64,000 bases of DNA from Arthrobacter sp. S41. GTDB taxonomy: Bacteria; Actinomycetota; Actinomycetes; Actinomycetales; Micrococcaceae. The notes beneath the pieces are model-generated. The model did no database searches and had not been told where the DNA came from. It worked only from the letters and a program-made list of their open reading frames with translations. Position numbers and translations under genes: made by a program. Location of the stretch: assembly GCF_004320535.1 (NCBI RefSeq), contig NZ_SIHY01000002.1, positions 434,001 through 498,000 of the forward strand, written 5' to 3'. Shown piece after piece: positions 29,377-37,156 of this stretch; within the stretch, counting starts at the first letter, position 1, and each line of letters starts with the position of its first letter.

Positions 29377-30738
29377 TTAGCGAACCTGCCGAACCCTCAT
29401 CACAATAATTCCGCCGACCAGGGTGATCGCTCCGGCAATGAAGTAGAGCAGGGTGTAGTTTTTGCCCCCGGACGAACTCGCTCCGATGGCAAGGATGAGC
29501 GGAGCGATGAACGGTGCGATCGCCTGGGGGATGGCGGTGGCGAATCCGGCGATTCCCATGAATCGGCCAGCATCGGTGTCACGCTCAGGAAGGACATCCA
29601 AGAGCAGCGCTTGATCTACAGCAGAGAACGCTCCGATGCCTATTGACGCGATGAGCGATCCGACGAAGAGCATGGTGATGTCCGTCGCAACGGCTTCAGT
29701 CACGACTCCCACGGCGAAGATTACGGATGCCACGAGAACGAAGAGCCGACGGCGACGGAGTTTATCGGAGAGGAAGCCGCCACCGATCGCACCGATCGTG
29801 GTCGCGGCGATGCCAACCAAGCTCAGAGTCGCGAGCACGCCGGCAATTTCTTCGACGCTGATCTTCAGGCGGGCTGCGAAGAAGAAGGCGGTGAAGGCCG
29901 TGTTCAGGGTTAGACCGAAATAGAAGCAGAATCGACCTGTCCATACGAGTGAAAAGTCGGGGTACTTCGCGGGGTTGAACAAGTACTTACGGAACGTCGT
30001 TCTGATGGTGAGAACCCCGGAGATGATCATCTGGCGACTGTCCTGCTCGCGGGAGAAGAACAGGAAGAGCGTAAGGAACAATACGCCCACCATGCCGGGG
30101 ACCAAGAACAGCAGGAGCGAATCGGCAACGAGACTTCCGGCGATGATCACACCGGCGACGGGTGCGACCTGCGTCGCGAAGCCGACGAGGCCTGCGACCC
30201 TGCCGCGCTGATGCTCAGGAAGGGAGTCTGCCATCGAGGTGGTGAGGATGGCCAACGCCTGCCCCCACCCAATCTGTGCCAGGATCCAACCCGCGCCCAG
30301 AAGGAGTACGTTCGGGGCCAGGCCCATAACGAACAGTGACCCCACCCCAACCAGCATTCCACCGAGGATCCAAGGGCGTCGACGACCTAGGCGCGAGCGC
30401 GTGCGGTCGCTGAGGATTCCGACGATCGGAGTAATGACCATTACGACAATGGAAGCGGCCCCGGTGATGTAACCCAGATACCGCTCTTCGAAACCGGGTG
30501 CCAGTGCACTCACTCGCACCGCGAGAGAGATGGCGATCGGCGTAATGAACGCTACGAAAATCCCGAACTGGGCGAGGACGAGCAGCCAAATGTAGGAACG
30601 TGACGCTTGAGAGGGACGGATGAGGCCCGTGACCGTACGAGTACCTTCTTGGTGCGCGCCGGACGGCGCAGGAAGGGGCGCGGAGAGCACAGTCGATGGC
30701 TCCTCGGACTGAGAGCCTGGATTGAAGGGCGTGGTCAT
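29377..30738 (-). CDS. MFS glycoside importer (GPH/SLC45-like)
   Basis: A 453-residue membrane carrier with about 12 hydrophobic segments. The loop GILSDRTRSRLGRRRPWILG is characteristic of glycoside-cation and SLC45-like MFS symporters and differs from drug exporters. The ATG at 30738 has GGAG 5 bp upstream. The frame's 12 codons before it are unlikely to be translated. About 55 residues of a Pro/Ser/Glu-rich cytoplasmic tail precede helix 1. Two LacI-type operators lie 75-130 bp upstream, matching those of the GH78 operon, so it is the likely entry route for the intact glycoside degraded by the cytoplasmic GH78, GH3 and GH2 enzymes. Confidence 0.88.
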   Translation of the reverse strand: MTTPFNPGSQSEEPSTVLSAPLPAPSGAHQEGTRTVTGLIRPSQASRSYIWLLVLAQFGIFVAFITPIAISLAVRVSALAPGFEERYLGYITGAASIVVMVITPIVGILSDRTRSRLGRRRPWILGGMLVGVGSLFVMGLAPNVLLLGAGWILAQIGWGQALAILTTSMADSLPEHQRGRVAGLVGFATQVAPVAGVIIAGSLVADSLLLFLVPGMVGVLFLTLFLFFSREQDSRQMIISGVLTIRTTFRKYLFNPAKYPDFSLVWTGRFCFYFGLTLNTAFTAFFFAARLKISVEEIAGVLATLSLVGIAATTIGAIGGGFLSDKLRRRRLFVLVASVIFAVGVVTEAVATDITMLFVGSLIASIGIGAFSAVDQALLLDVLPERDTDAGRFMGIAGFATAIPQAIAPFIAPLILAIGASSSGGKNYTLLYFIAGAITLVGGIIVMRVRQVR

Positions 30739-30812
30739 AGGGACTCCATTGTCAAAGAGATGCCGCGTAAGCACAGTGCGGATTGCAGGACATTATCTAC
30801 GGCGTGTGCGTC

Positions 30813-30868
30813 AACTTGCACGCGCAAGTTGAATCGACTGTAACCGTTATCACTTGCGCGCGCAAGTC
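30813..30868. promoter_or_regulatory. Paired LacI-type operators before the MFS gene
   Basis: AACTTGCACGCGCAAGTT (30813-30830) and CACTTGCGCGCGCAAGTC (30851-30868), the latter with a perfect 16-bp palindromic core ACTTGCGCGCGCAAGT. Their centres are 38 bp apart, the same distance as in the pair at 28159-28214. Confidence 0.75.
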
Positions 30869-31092
30869 CTGAAAGCAAAACAAACCGTGACGGTACCACC
30901 AGGGCATCATTGAAAGCGTCTTCGGCATCCGTTTTGACAAGAAATAACGACCTGCTTGATGAAATCAAATCAGCTCAGATCAGATTGTTACGATAACTTG
31001 TTTAATACGTCCCTGATTTAAGCTTCTACTGCACATCGCTTAGAGTTTCTTGACGTGCGGTGGTGGCTGCAACAAGAAAATGCGGGTATATC

Positions 31093-31506
31093 ATGAAATT
31101 TAGAGGAAAACTCTCACTAGTAACCGCACTAATTGCTGGGCTGGTTATCATCCCCGCGGCACCGTCATTGGCCGAGGGGTCATGAAGTCCATCCATCACC
31201 AATGCACTCACCGGATTTTCGTCTCGTAGCTGGAATGACCGAAATACTGATTCCGTAGCAACCAAAACAACTTTCAAAACTTCCTCAGAAACTTGGGGAA
31301 TGCAGAAAAGCGTCGGAAGCGTTACCGTAGACTTGGCGGATTGTCGAGGCGCCCTCCTCCCGACAAAAACAGTTTCCACGAAGACCACCGGTTCAGTAAA
31401 CTTCGGTGACCGCAAAAAGAGGACCTATCACTTTACGATCAAGAAAATTGCTGGCCTTCCCTCAGGAGTAAGGTGGCGGGCTCTAACGGTCGTTGCAACA
31501 CCCTGA
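31093..31506 (+). pseudogene. Secreted small protein gene with an in-frame TGA
   Basis: From ATG 31093 the frame encodes a classic Sec signal peptide (MKFRGK, a hydrophobic core, PAAPSLAEG) of 30 residues, then TGA at 31183-31185. The same frame continues without further stop for 106 codons of Ser/Thr-rich, beta-like sequence (SRSWNDRNTDSVATKTTFK, SVTVDLADCRG, RKKRTYHFTIKKIAG) to a stop at 31504. A TGG-to-TGA change would explain the break. The last codons lie in an inverted-repeat arm next to a transposase-like frame, so the 3' end may also be replaced. GAGG-like ribosome sites are not evident. The family is unknown. Confidence 0.6.
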
Positions 31507-31529
31507 ACAATCAGCAGTTGCAACGACCG
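31487..31529. repeat. Inverted repeat, possible insertion-sequence end
   Basis: CGGTCGTTGCAAC (31487-31499) and GTTGCAACGACCG (31517-31529) are perfect 13-bp complements 17 bp apart, directly before a truncated transposase-like frame. It could be the left end of an IS with an internal repeat, or the terminator of the interrupted secreted gene. Confidence 0.45.
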
Positions 31530-31720
31530 TGCCTCATTTAACCCCAAACCCAACACCGTCCACCCCACCACGAACCCGAAGAGCAAGACTCACTGAAGAC
31601 GAGAAGCAACGCTTCAACGAAGTCCTCGACCGAACTCAACTCGTCAAAGACGCTGCCCAAGCCATTGGCGCCTCACTGACGACGGCGTATCAGCTCGCCA
31701 AAGAACACGGTTGGAAATCA
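31529..31720 (+). pseudogene. Truncated transposase-like N-terminus (possibly IS30 type)
   Basis: About 64 codons encode a Pro/Thr-rich start and then a helix-turn-helix-like block, RARLTEDEKQRFNEVLDRTQ followed by VKDAAQAIGASLTTAYQLAK, of the kind at the N-terminus of IS30-like transposases. At 31721 the sequence switches to repeat copy B, and the frame then merely runs antisense through the ycsG fragment. The catalytic part is absent. Family assignment is tentative because only the DNA-binding part remains. Confidence 0.45.
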
Positions 31721-32038
31721 GTTGAAGACCATGCCTCCGATGAAGACAAGGACTGCCAAGAACCAGCCCACACCAGTCAGAACCTTATTGCCAAGTTCTT
31801 GAGCGCGCATGCCCGAGACGCCAATAACACGCCAGACGTTTACCTGTACCGCGATGCCGACGAGGACCGACACAACAATAGCGAAGGCGAAGGCCGCGCC
31901 GATTTTCACCGTAAATTCGGTGGTCTGGGTAATGAATCCAGGGCCGATAGCGCTGGTGGCCATCAAGAACATAGCGCCCAGCAGGGCGGTGCGCCGAGCT
32001 TTGGGGCTCATTTCAGTCTTTGACTCAGGAAGTGCCAT
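31718..32038 (-). pseudogene. Truncated ycsG copy (first 106 codons)
   Basis: The start and 106 residues match ycsG at 17794-19014 with seven substitutions, beginning with the same MALPESKTEMSPKARR and ending after FIGGMVFN, where foreign sequence supplies a chance TGA. Only the first two or three membrane segments of the 406-residue transporter remain, so it is not functional as a carrier. Its promoter with altered operators is retained upstream (32107-32141). Confidence 0.9.
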
Positions 32039-32142
32039 GGTGACATGCCAATGCGATAGTGGTGACAGCTGTCACAGAATCAATGTAACGCACAAGACAT
32101 TACAGATTATTGAACAACCTTGGCAAGATGTTGTTCAACAAT
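31721..32142. repeat. Direct repeat copy B (ycsG 5' end and promoter)
   Basis: Gap-free 422-bp partner of 18697-19118, same orientation, about 13 kb away. Its left border coincides with the break in the transposase-like frame. Its right border leads straight into the PadR promoter region. Confidence 0.9.
32107..32141. promoter_or_regulatory. Operator palindromes retained in repeat copy B
   Basis: TTATTgAACAA (32107-32117, one arm changed) and TTGTTcAACAA (32131-32141, perfect arms with a changed centre) correspond to the two sites before intact ycsG with the same 24-bp spacing. They would act on the truncated copy and may titrate the regulator. Confidence 0.5.
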
Positions 32143-32188
32143 ATTTCTCCAGTTTTTAGCGAGCGAAGTGGCGGTACTGCTCATTTGC

Positions 32189-32223
32189 ATACTCAGTATC
32201 TATGTTTAACGTATACTCAGTAT
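32189..32223. promoter_or_regulatory. Paired palindromes in the padR promoter
   Basis: ATACTcAGTAT occurs at 32189-32199 and again at 32213-32223, centres 24 bp apart. The second covers a TATACT -10-like hexamer (32212-32217), 46 bp before the TTG start. This fits autorepression by PadR of the whole three-gene unit. Confidence 0.65.
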
Positions 32224-32262
32224 GTAAACATTACATGTCCCCTCGCACTCTTCGGAGGTCCC

Positions 32263-32862
32263 TTGTCTATCCGACATTCTCTTCTTGCCCTACTACACGA
32301 CCAGCCGATGTATGGATACCAACTACGCAGCGAGTTTGAAGAGCGCACCGGTTCCACCTGGCCACTGAATATTGGACAGGTCTACACGACCCTTGACCGG
32401 CTGGAGCGCGATGGCTTAGCCGTCAAGGACGGCGATGACGGAGAAGGTCACGTGGTCTACCGAATCACCGCGTCGGGCAAGACCGAAGTTTCCCAGTGGT
32501 TTGCCGCGCCCGTTGTTGCAACTAATCCACCCCGCAACGAACTGGCCATCAAGTTGTCCCTGGCAATGACCCTAGACAATGTGGACGTAGAAATGCTCTT
32601 GCAGGCGCAACGCACTGCTTCGATGCGCAACTTGCAGACTTATACCCGGCAGCGCCGTGAAGCAGCGAAGTCGGACTCCAATGACTCGCAAGATGTTGCC
32701 TGGATTCTCGTGCTGGATTCACTGGTCTTTGGCGCAGAGGCCGAAATCCGCTGGCTTGATCACTGCGAAGGCTGGCTGCGCAAACATCGCTTCCGCACCT
32801 CAAAGAGTCCTGCCTCCCACGCTGCAGAACCGACCAATGCGACGAAGGAGCCGACGCGATGA
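32263..32862 (+). CDS. PadR-family repressor
   Basis: A 199-residue regulator with the PadR winged helix at residues 1-85: LSIRHSLLALLHDQPMYGYQ, WPLNIGQVYTTLDRLERDGL and the wing VVYRITASGK. A helical C-terminal dimer domain of the Vir-like type follows. I choose the TTG at 32263, with GGAGG 4 bp upstream, because the protein then starts as other PadR proteins do. The longer frame would include the promoter. It overlaps the ABC ATPase by 4 bp (ATGA). PadR-ABC-permease units commonly respond to antimicrobial or cell-envelope compounds. Confidence 0.88.
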   Translation: MSIRHSLLALLHDQPMYGYQLRSEFEERTGSTWPLNIGQVYTTLDRLERDGLAVKDGDDGEGHVVYRITASGKTEVSQWFAAPVVATNPPRNELAIKLSLAMTLDNVDVEMLLQAQRTASMRNLQTYTRQRREAAKSDSNDSQDVAWILVLDSLVFGAEAEIRWLDHCEGWLRKHRFRTSKSPASHAAEPTNATKEPTR

Positions 32863-33584
32863 GCGATCAGGTCCTACAGCTACGCAAAGTCTGCATGACA
32901 TACGGCAACGGAGCGAACTCCGTGGGTGCTCTACGAGATATCAACTTAGACGTGTCTGCTGGCGAGTTTGTTGCAGTGATGGGCCCTTCAGGTTCCGGCA
33001 AATCATCATTGCTGACCCTGGCAGGAGGTTTAGAGAAAGCCACCAGCGGTGATATCTACGTTGAAAACACGCCATTGGGTGCGCTGAACATCAATGAGCT
33101 GGCACGCCTTCGTCGCCGAGCTATCGGCTACGTCTTTCAAGATTTCAATCTTGTGCCGTCTTTGACGGCGGTAGAAAATGTCGCTTTGCCCAGAGAGCTA
33201 GATGGCGTGCCGTCCCGCAAAGCCCGTCGCCAAGCCATGGACGCACTGCGTTCCGTGGGCATCGACAAACTGGCGGACCGATTCATGGACCAAATCTCAG
33301 GGGGCCAACGTCAAAGGGTAGCCATCGCCCGTGCCATAGTTGGCCAGCGCCGCCTGATTCTGGCCGATGAACCAACCGGTGCGCTAGATACGGCCTCCGG
33401 CGACGGAATCATGGAAGTACTGCGTCATCGAGCAGACGCCGGTTGCGCGGTTGTCTTGGTGACCCATGAAGCCCGACATGCCGGTTGGGCTGACCGGGTA
33501 CTTTTTCTCAAGGACGGAAGAATCGTAGACCAGGCAGCACAATCCTATGATCCTACAGATCTACTGGAGCTTCCTGCCAACTAA
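32859..33584 (+). CDS. ABC transporter ATP-binding protein (MacB/LolD-like)
   Basis: A 241-residue ATPase subunit. Walker A is GPSGSGKSSLL near residue 43, the Q-loop region is YVFQDFNLVPSLTAVENVAL, the signature is ISGGQRQRVAIARA and Walker B is LILADEPTGALD, followed by the H-loop VLVTHEARHA. The sequence type (NLVPSLTAVENVALP, EPTGALD) belongs to the group that pairs with FtsX/MacB-like permeases rather than importers. It is coupled to padR by an overlapping start and to the permease by a 2-bp gap. It should energise export or membrane-peptide handling on the cytoplasmic face. Confidence 0.95.
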   Translation: MSDQVLQLRKVCMTYGNGANSVGALRDINLDVSAGEFVAVMGPSGSGKSSLLTLAGGLEKATSGDIYVENTPLGALNINELARLRRRAIGYVFQDFNLVPSLTAVENVALPRELDGVPSRKARRQAMDALRSVGIDKLADRFMDQISGGQRQRVAIARAIVGQRRLILADEPTGALDTASGDGIMEVLRHRADAGCAVVLVTHEARHAGWADRVLFLKDGRIVDQAAQSYDPTDLLELPAN

Positions 33585-33586
33585 TC

Positions 33587-36496
33587 ATGTCACTGAACCT
33601 TGAACCACAACATCGTGCCAAAAAACAGCAACTAAAACTCGCGCTTCGAATCTCTTGGCGAGATATCAAAAGACATCGTGGCCGTTCAACACTTATTGCG
33701 GCGCTCATCGCTGTGCCCATCATGATGATTTCGGCTGCACTTGTCGCCGGATTCAGCAAGATGCCCAGCACCGAAGAAACCATAACCAACGAATTTGGCC
33801 AGACCGCCGGTCGCGTCAGCCTCCAATACTCGGACCTCGCCGGTATCTCCCAGAGTCCCAAGGGTGATTTGAGTAGCGTTATCAGCGATGCTGACGCAGA
33901 ATCTGGACAACGCAACGGAACTCTAGATGATTTCAAAGATCTGGTACTACCTGACTACGACGTGCTGCCCCTGAGTAGCATCAGCCTGACGACCGAACGC
34001 GAGCACGCTACATTAAGTTTCGGCGCGGTCATCGGAGACGTCCTTAATCCCGCTTTCGATGGGAAATACAAGCTGCTTGAAGGGCGCAAAGCCACCAGCA
34101 ACATGGAAGCTTTCGGAACCCCCGGCTTCATGCAACGATTCGACCTGCAGTTAGGCGATCGATTCTCGACCAATGCCGGTGAATTCACCATGGTCGGTAT
34201 GGTGCGCGATAGCAATTCCAACGATTCGTTTCCTACGTTCTTTGCCGCGGCGAACGACCTACCAGAGAACTTTGTGCTCGGCCCCAATGAAACCAAGTAT
34301 TACCTTCTCGGGCAGAAACCTGCCACTTGGGCGCTGGCCACCGAACTGAACCAACGCGGAGCAATTCTGACCTCCGCCGAACTGCTGCGCAATCCCCCAC
34401 CTGCCGAACAAGTTGGAGCATCAGCGAAGGACTTCGCGGATGCGCCGAGCGGCAATGGCCTCGACCTCATCATGACGGGCGCTTCGATCGCCTCTCTGGC
34501 GATGTTGGAAGTGGGGCTGCTGGCCGGTGCAGCATTCGCGGTAGGCACTCGTAAGCAGCAGCAAGATCTTGCCCTGCTTGCGGCAACAGGTGCCGAAGCG
34601 GGTACCCTCAAATCCGTGGTGAGCGCCAGTGGCCTATGGCTGGGCCTGATCGGAGGCATCGCTGGTGCGCTGGCCGGCACGGGCGTGGGCATTGCCTGGG
34701 TACTTTGGAAACTCCACAACGGAGAAAACCTGCTTTGGCTGCACATTCCCTGGCCACTGATGCTTGGAGTCGTCCTGCTGGCACTTATCGCCGGTGTTCT
34801 CTCCGCCTACGGTCCCGCCCGTATGGTGGCAAACCAAGCTTTGAATGTTGCGCTCAAGTCGGGCCGAACAACCAGCAATCACAGTCGCAAGAGTCTGCGG
34901 CGGGGTATATTCTGGCTGGCTCTATCACTCTTGTTGCTGGCGTTATCCGCTTCGCTGTCCCTGTTTGAGATCATTCACGATTTTGAACTACGCAGCTACC
35001 TTGCCCTGGCCTTGGTCATTATGAGTAGTATCGGATTGATCAGCTCACTCATCTTGCTGACAGCCCCGTTGCTCAGGCTAGTGGCTGCAAAATCGGCTTG
35101 GCTTCCGCTTCCACTACGTTTGGCGACCCGCGATTCTGCTAGGAACACCGGAAGAACCGTCCCCGCCGTAGCCGCGGTACTTGCAGCTGCAACACTATCT
35201 AGTGCCATATTGATCTACTGGTCGAGTTCTTCGCATACTGAGAACGATAATTACCAGTGGAGTTACAACCTCAACCAAATGGCGTTGCCGCTGACGGTTT
35301 TTGAGTATTCACCTAGCTCCATCGGCGCTATGGGAACGGCATCTTCCGACGCGCTCGCTACTAGAAAGATCAATGCCGAGGAATTGTCGAGTGCTGCGCT
35401 CAAGGTTTTGGGAGAAGGCACTAGCGCCGCAACCATCCAAGGTGCTTTCGACCAGAACGAATGCGCCGGACTAGATCCAAACTCCGTTGAAATCGATGGA
35501 ATCATGCATTCTCCAGATTGTTCGACGTGGGCACTCAAGGAACCCGTTGGCCATCAATGTTTCGTAGCTACCGATGGGAAACCTATTGATCTGCAAGATT
35601 GGCGGTGTCGGGGATCCATGGCCAATGATTCTGGTTCCAGTAGCCTTCCCACCATCGTTGTCGGAGGTGAAGAAACCCTAGAAACCTTGCTCGGACGAAA
35701 AGCCAGCCCAGAAGCGTTGCAAACTTTGACCTCGGGCGGGGCGGTAGTTAGCAATCCGGTGTATCTGAACGCGGATGAGACAACAACGTTGATTTCCTAC
35801 GACGCTAATGCCGAGCCCCAAGAATCGGTAGATACCGCCGAGCAAATGTCTTCACTACGGACCTCGTTCAGTCCCCAACACAGTTTCCCGTTGTTGGCCA
35901 CCGTTGAAGAACCGACCAAACCCATCCCCTACTACGCGGTTATTTCGCCGGAGACTGCTTCAAGAATTGGGATGCCTTACGATGAGCGACTGGTGTTGCT
36001 ATCTCTGAACGAAGTTCCCAGTGATGCAGTCAACGACACGCTACTGACCGCACTGAGTGAGGTAGCAGGAGAAAACTACGGACCAGAAAAACTGGAAACC
36101 GGACCGAATTCCAACGTGACCTCTGCTTTGTGGCTGCTGGTTGGCGTTTCCGCCTTGGTCACATTCAGTGCTACGGGTATTACCGCCGGGTTGGCGTTGG
36201 CCGATGGACGCGAAGACCATTCGGTCTTGGCCAGCATCGGCGCAGATCCACGGCTACGCAAGTCGCTGTCAGCGGCGCAGCTGTTTTTGACCTCCGTAAT
36301 CGGCACGCTGTTTGGAATTGTGGCTGGCATTGTTGCTACAGGAACACTGCAGCTGCTCTTCCGGGACATGGCACTAGTCATTCCGTGGACGCAGTTGATG
36401 ATCATGCTGCTAGTTGTCCCCTGTATAGGTTCTGCAATGGCATGGTTGCTGACCAAGGGAAGGCTACACGTTTTGCGGCACAGGACGCTGGCCTAG
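33587..36496 (+). CDS. ABC transporter permease with FtsX-like domains
   Basis: A 969-residue membrane protein. A first transmembrane segment (about residues 35-60) is followed by a large extracytoplasmic domain, three membrane segments (around 285-420), further membrane segments near 450-560, a second extracytoplasmic domain, and a last cluster of three segments from about 845. This is the duplicated FtsX arrangement of the large permeases in antimicrobial-peptide export or resistance systems. The periplasm-facing domains carry several Cys (DQNECAGL, HSPDCSTWAL, HQCFVA, WRCRGS), which could form disulfides. Last gene of the padR unit, it is followed by a hairpin terminator. Confidence 0.9.
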   Translation: MSLNLEPQHRAKKQQLKLALRISWRDIKRHRGRSTLIAALIAVPIMMISAALVAGFSKMPSTEETITNEFGQTAGRVSLQYSDLAGISQSPKGDLSSVISDADAESGQRNGTLDDFKDLVLPDYDVLPLSSISLTTEREHATLSFGAVIGDVLNPAFDGKYKLLEGRKATSNMEAFGTPGFMQRFDLQLGDRFSTNAGEFTMVGMVRDSNSNDSFPTFFAAANDLPENFVLGPNETKYYLLGQKPATWALATELNQRGAILTSAELLRNPPPAEQVGASAKDFADAPSGNGLDLIMTGASIASLAMLEVGLLAGAAFAVGTRKQQQDLALLAATGAEAGTLKSVVSASGLWLGLIGGIAGALAGTGVGIAWVLWKLHNGENLLWLHIPWPLMLGVVLLALIAGVLSAYGPARMVANQALNVALKSGRTTSNHSRKSLRRGIFWLALSLLLLALSASLSLFEIIHDFELRSYLALALVIMSSIGLISSLILLTAPLLRLVAAKSAWLPLPLRLATRDSARNTGRTVPAVAAVLAAATLSSAILIYWSSSSHTENDNYQWSYNLNQMALPLTVFEYSPSSIGAMGTASSDALATRKINAEELSSAALKVLGEGTSAATIQGAFDQNECAGLDPNSVEIDGIMHSPDCSTWALKEPVGHQCFVATDGKPIDLQDWRCRGSMANDSGSSSLPTIVVGGEETLETLLGRKASPEALQTLTSGGAVVSNPVYLNADETTTLISYDANAEPQESVDTAEQMSSLRTSFSPQHSFPLLATVEEPTKPIPYYAVISPETASRIGMPYDERLVLLSLNEVPSDAVNDTLLTALSEVAGENYGPEKLETGPNSNVTSALWLLVGVSALVTFSATGITAGLALADGREDHSVLASIGADPRLRKSLSAAQLFLTSVIGTLFGIVAGIVATGTLQLLFRDMALVIPWTQLMIMLLVVPCIGSAMAWLLTKGRLHVLRHRTLA

Positions 36497-36530
36497 ACGG
36501 ATCGCTACTAACCCACCCGATGAATTGCGC

Positions 36531-36568
36531 ATGGCCCGAGCTTCAAGAAGTCTTGAACCTCGGGCCAT
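36531..36568 (+). terminator. Hairpin terminator after the ABC permease
   Basis: ATGGCCCGAG (36531-36540) pairs with CTCGGGCCAT (36559-36568), extended inward by TTCAAG/CTTGAA after one mismatch, 35 bp after the permease stop. The T run after it is short. Confidence 0.6.
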
Positions 36569-36603
36569 AAGTGTTTAGAGCAGGGGTCTGCTCAATTGGA
36601 TCC

Positions 36604-36690
36604 TTAGAAGTGGTTTTCGCCGGCGATGCAGACTTCGCTACCGGTGATGAAGAGACCTTCTTCGCTGACCAGCAGGTCCACAACCTTTGC
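36604..36690 (-). pseudogene. SDR C-terminal fragment
   Basis: The minus-strand frame ends in LLVSEEGLFITGSEVCIAG and ENHF, the typical SDR ending that carries the xITGxxxxxDGG-like tail (compare ITGTEIRIDGG in the SDR at 19723). Nothing resembling the rest of an SDR is upstream: the frame runs into antisense TetR sequence. It is a 3' remnant. Confidence 0.55.
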
Positions 36691-37075
36691 TACCGAACTT
36701 GAAGTAGCTCGCGCGGCAACGGAACTCTTTGCCCAACAGTGCATCGAAGCAACCACGGTTGAAAGCATCGCGGACCAGACCGGGATTTCACTGCGCACTT
36801 TTTACTGCTACTTTCCCACTCAAGAACAATCTGTACCCCACTACTGGCAAGTGGGCACCGAAACCTGTCAGTAGACCCTTCGATATGAGTCCGCAGGATC
36901 CCTCGGTGCGCACGTCGACAACGCTTTGGCCACGACCTTAGACGTCTGCCCTATTGAGATGGGCGACAACGGCTTTGAAGTGGTTTGGCGAAGGGTCAAC
37001 ACGCGATCCGAACCTGCTCAGGGCAGGGGTACCACCTGCGCTATTCGCCTGGCGCGCGAAGCCATCTTTCTATAA
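36690..37075 (+). pseudogene. Degenerate TetR-family regulator
   Basis: The first 60 codons encode a TetR DNA-binding domain (ELEVARAATELFAQQ, TTVESIADQTGISLRTFYCY), but no start codon or ribosome site of its own is present and the frame stops at 36874. A different frame (YESAGSLGAHVDNALATTLD onward) then runs to 37075, consistent with a frameshift. With the SDR tail on the opposite strand it looks like what remains of a divergent SDR/TetR pair after an internal deletion. Confidence 0.55.
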
Positions 37076-37090
37076 CCATGGTGCATAAAA

Positions 37091-37133
37091 GAACTCAGGC
37101 TATGAACGCGCGAAGCGTTCATGGCCTGAGTTC
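37091..37133 (-). terminator. Rho-independent terminator of purH
   Basis: GAACTCAGGC and ATGAACGC pair with GCGTTCAT and GCCTGAGTTC around a short loop, with one mismatch. On the minus strand the stem is followed by TTTTATG, 24 bp after the purH stop codon. Confidence 0.8.
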
Positions 37134-37156
37134 TTACGGCTTGCTACCGTGTGCTT

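Noticed and set aside
31183-31185. TGA read as selenocysteine
   Set aside because: No SECIS-like hairpin follows and the protein looks like an ordinary secreted protein. A nonsense change is simpler.
31493-32023. A 176-residue protein spanning the transposase-like start and the ycsG copy
   Set aside because: Only the first third is protein-like. After 31721 the frame is antisense to the ycsG fragment, so the full frame is a chance fusion.
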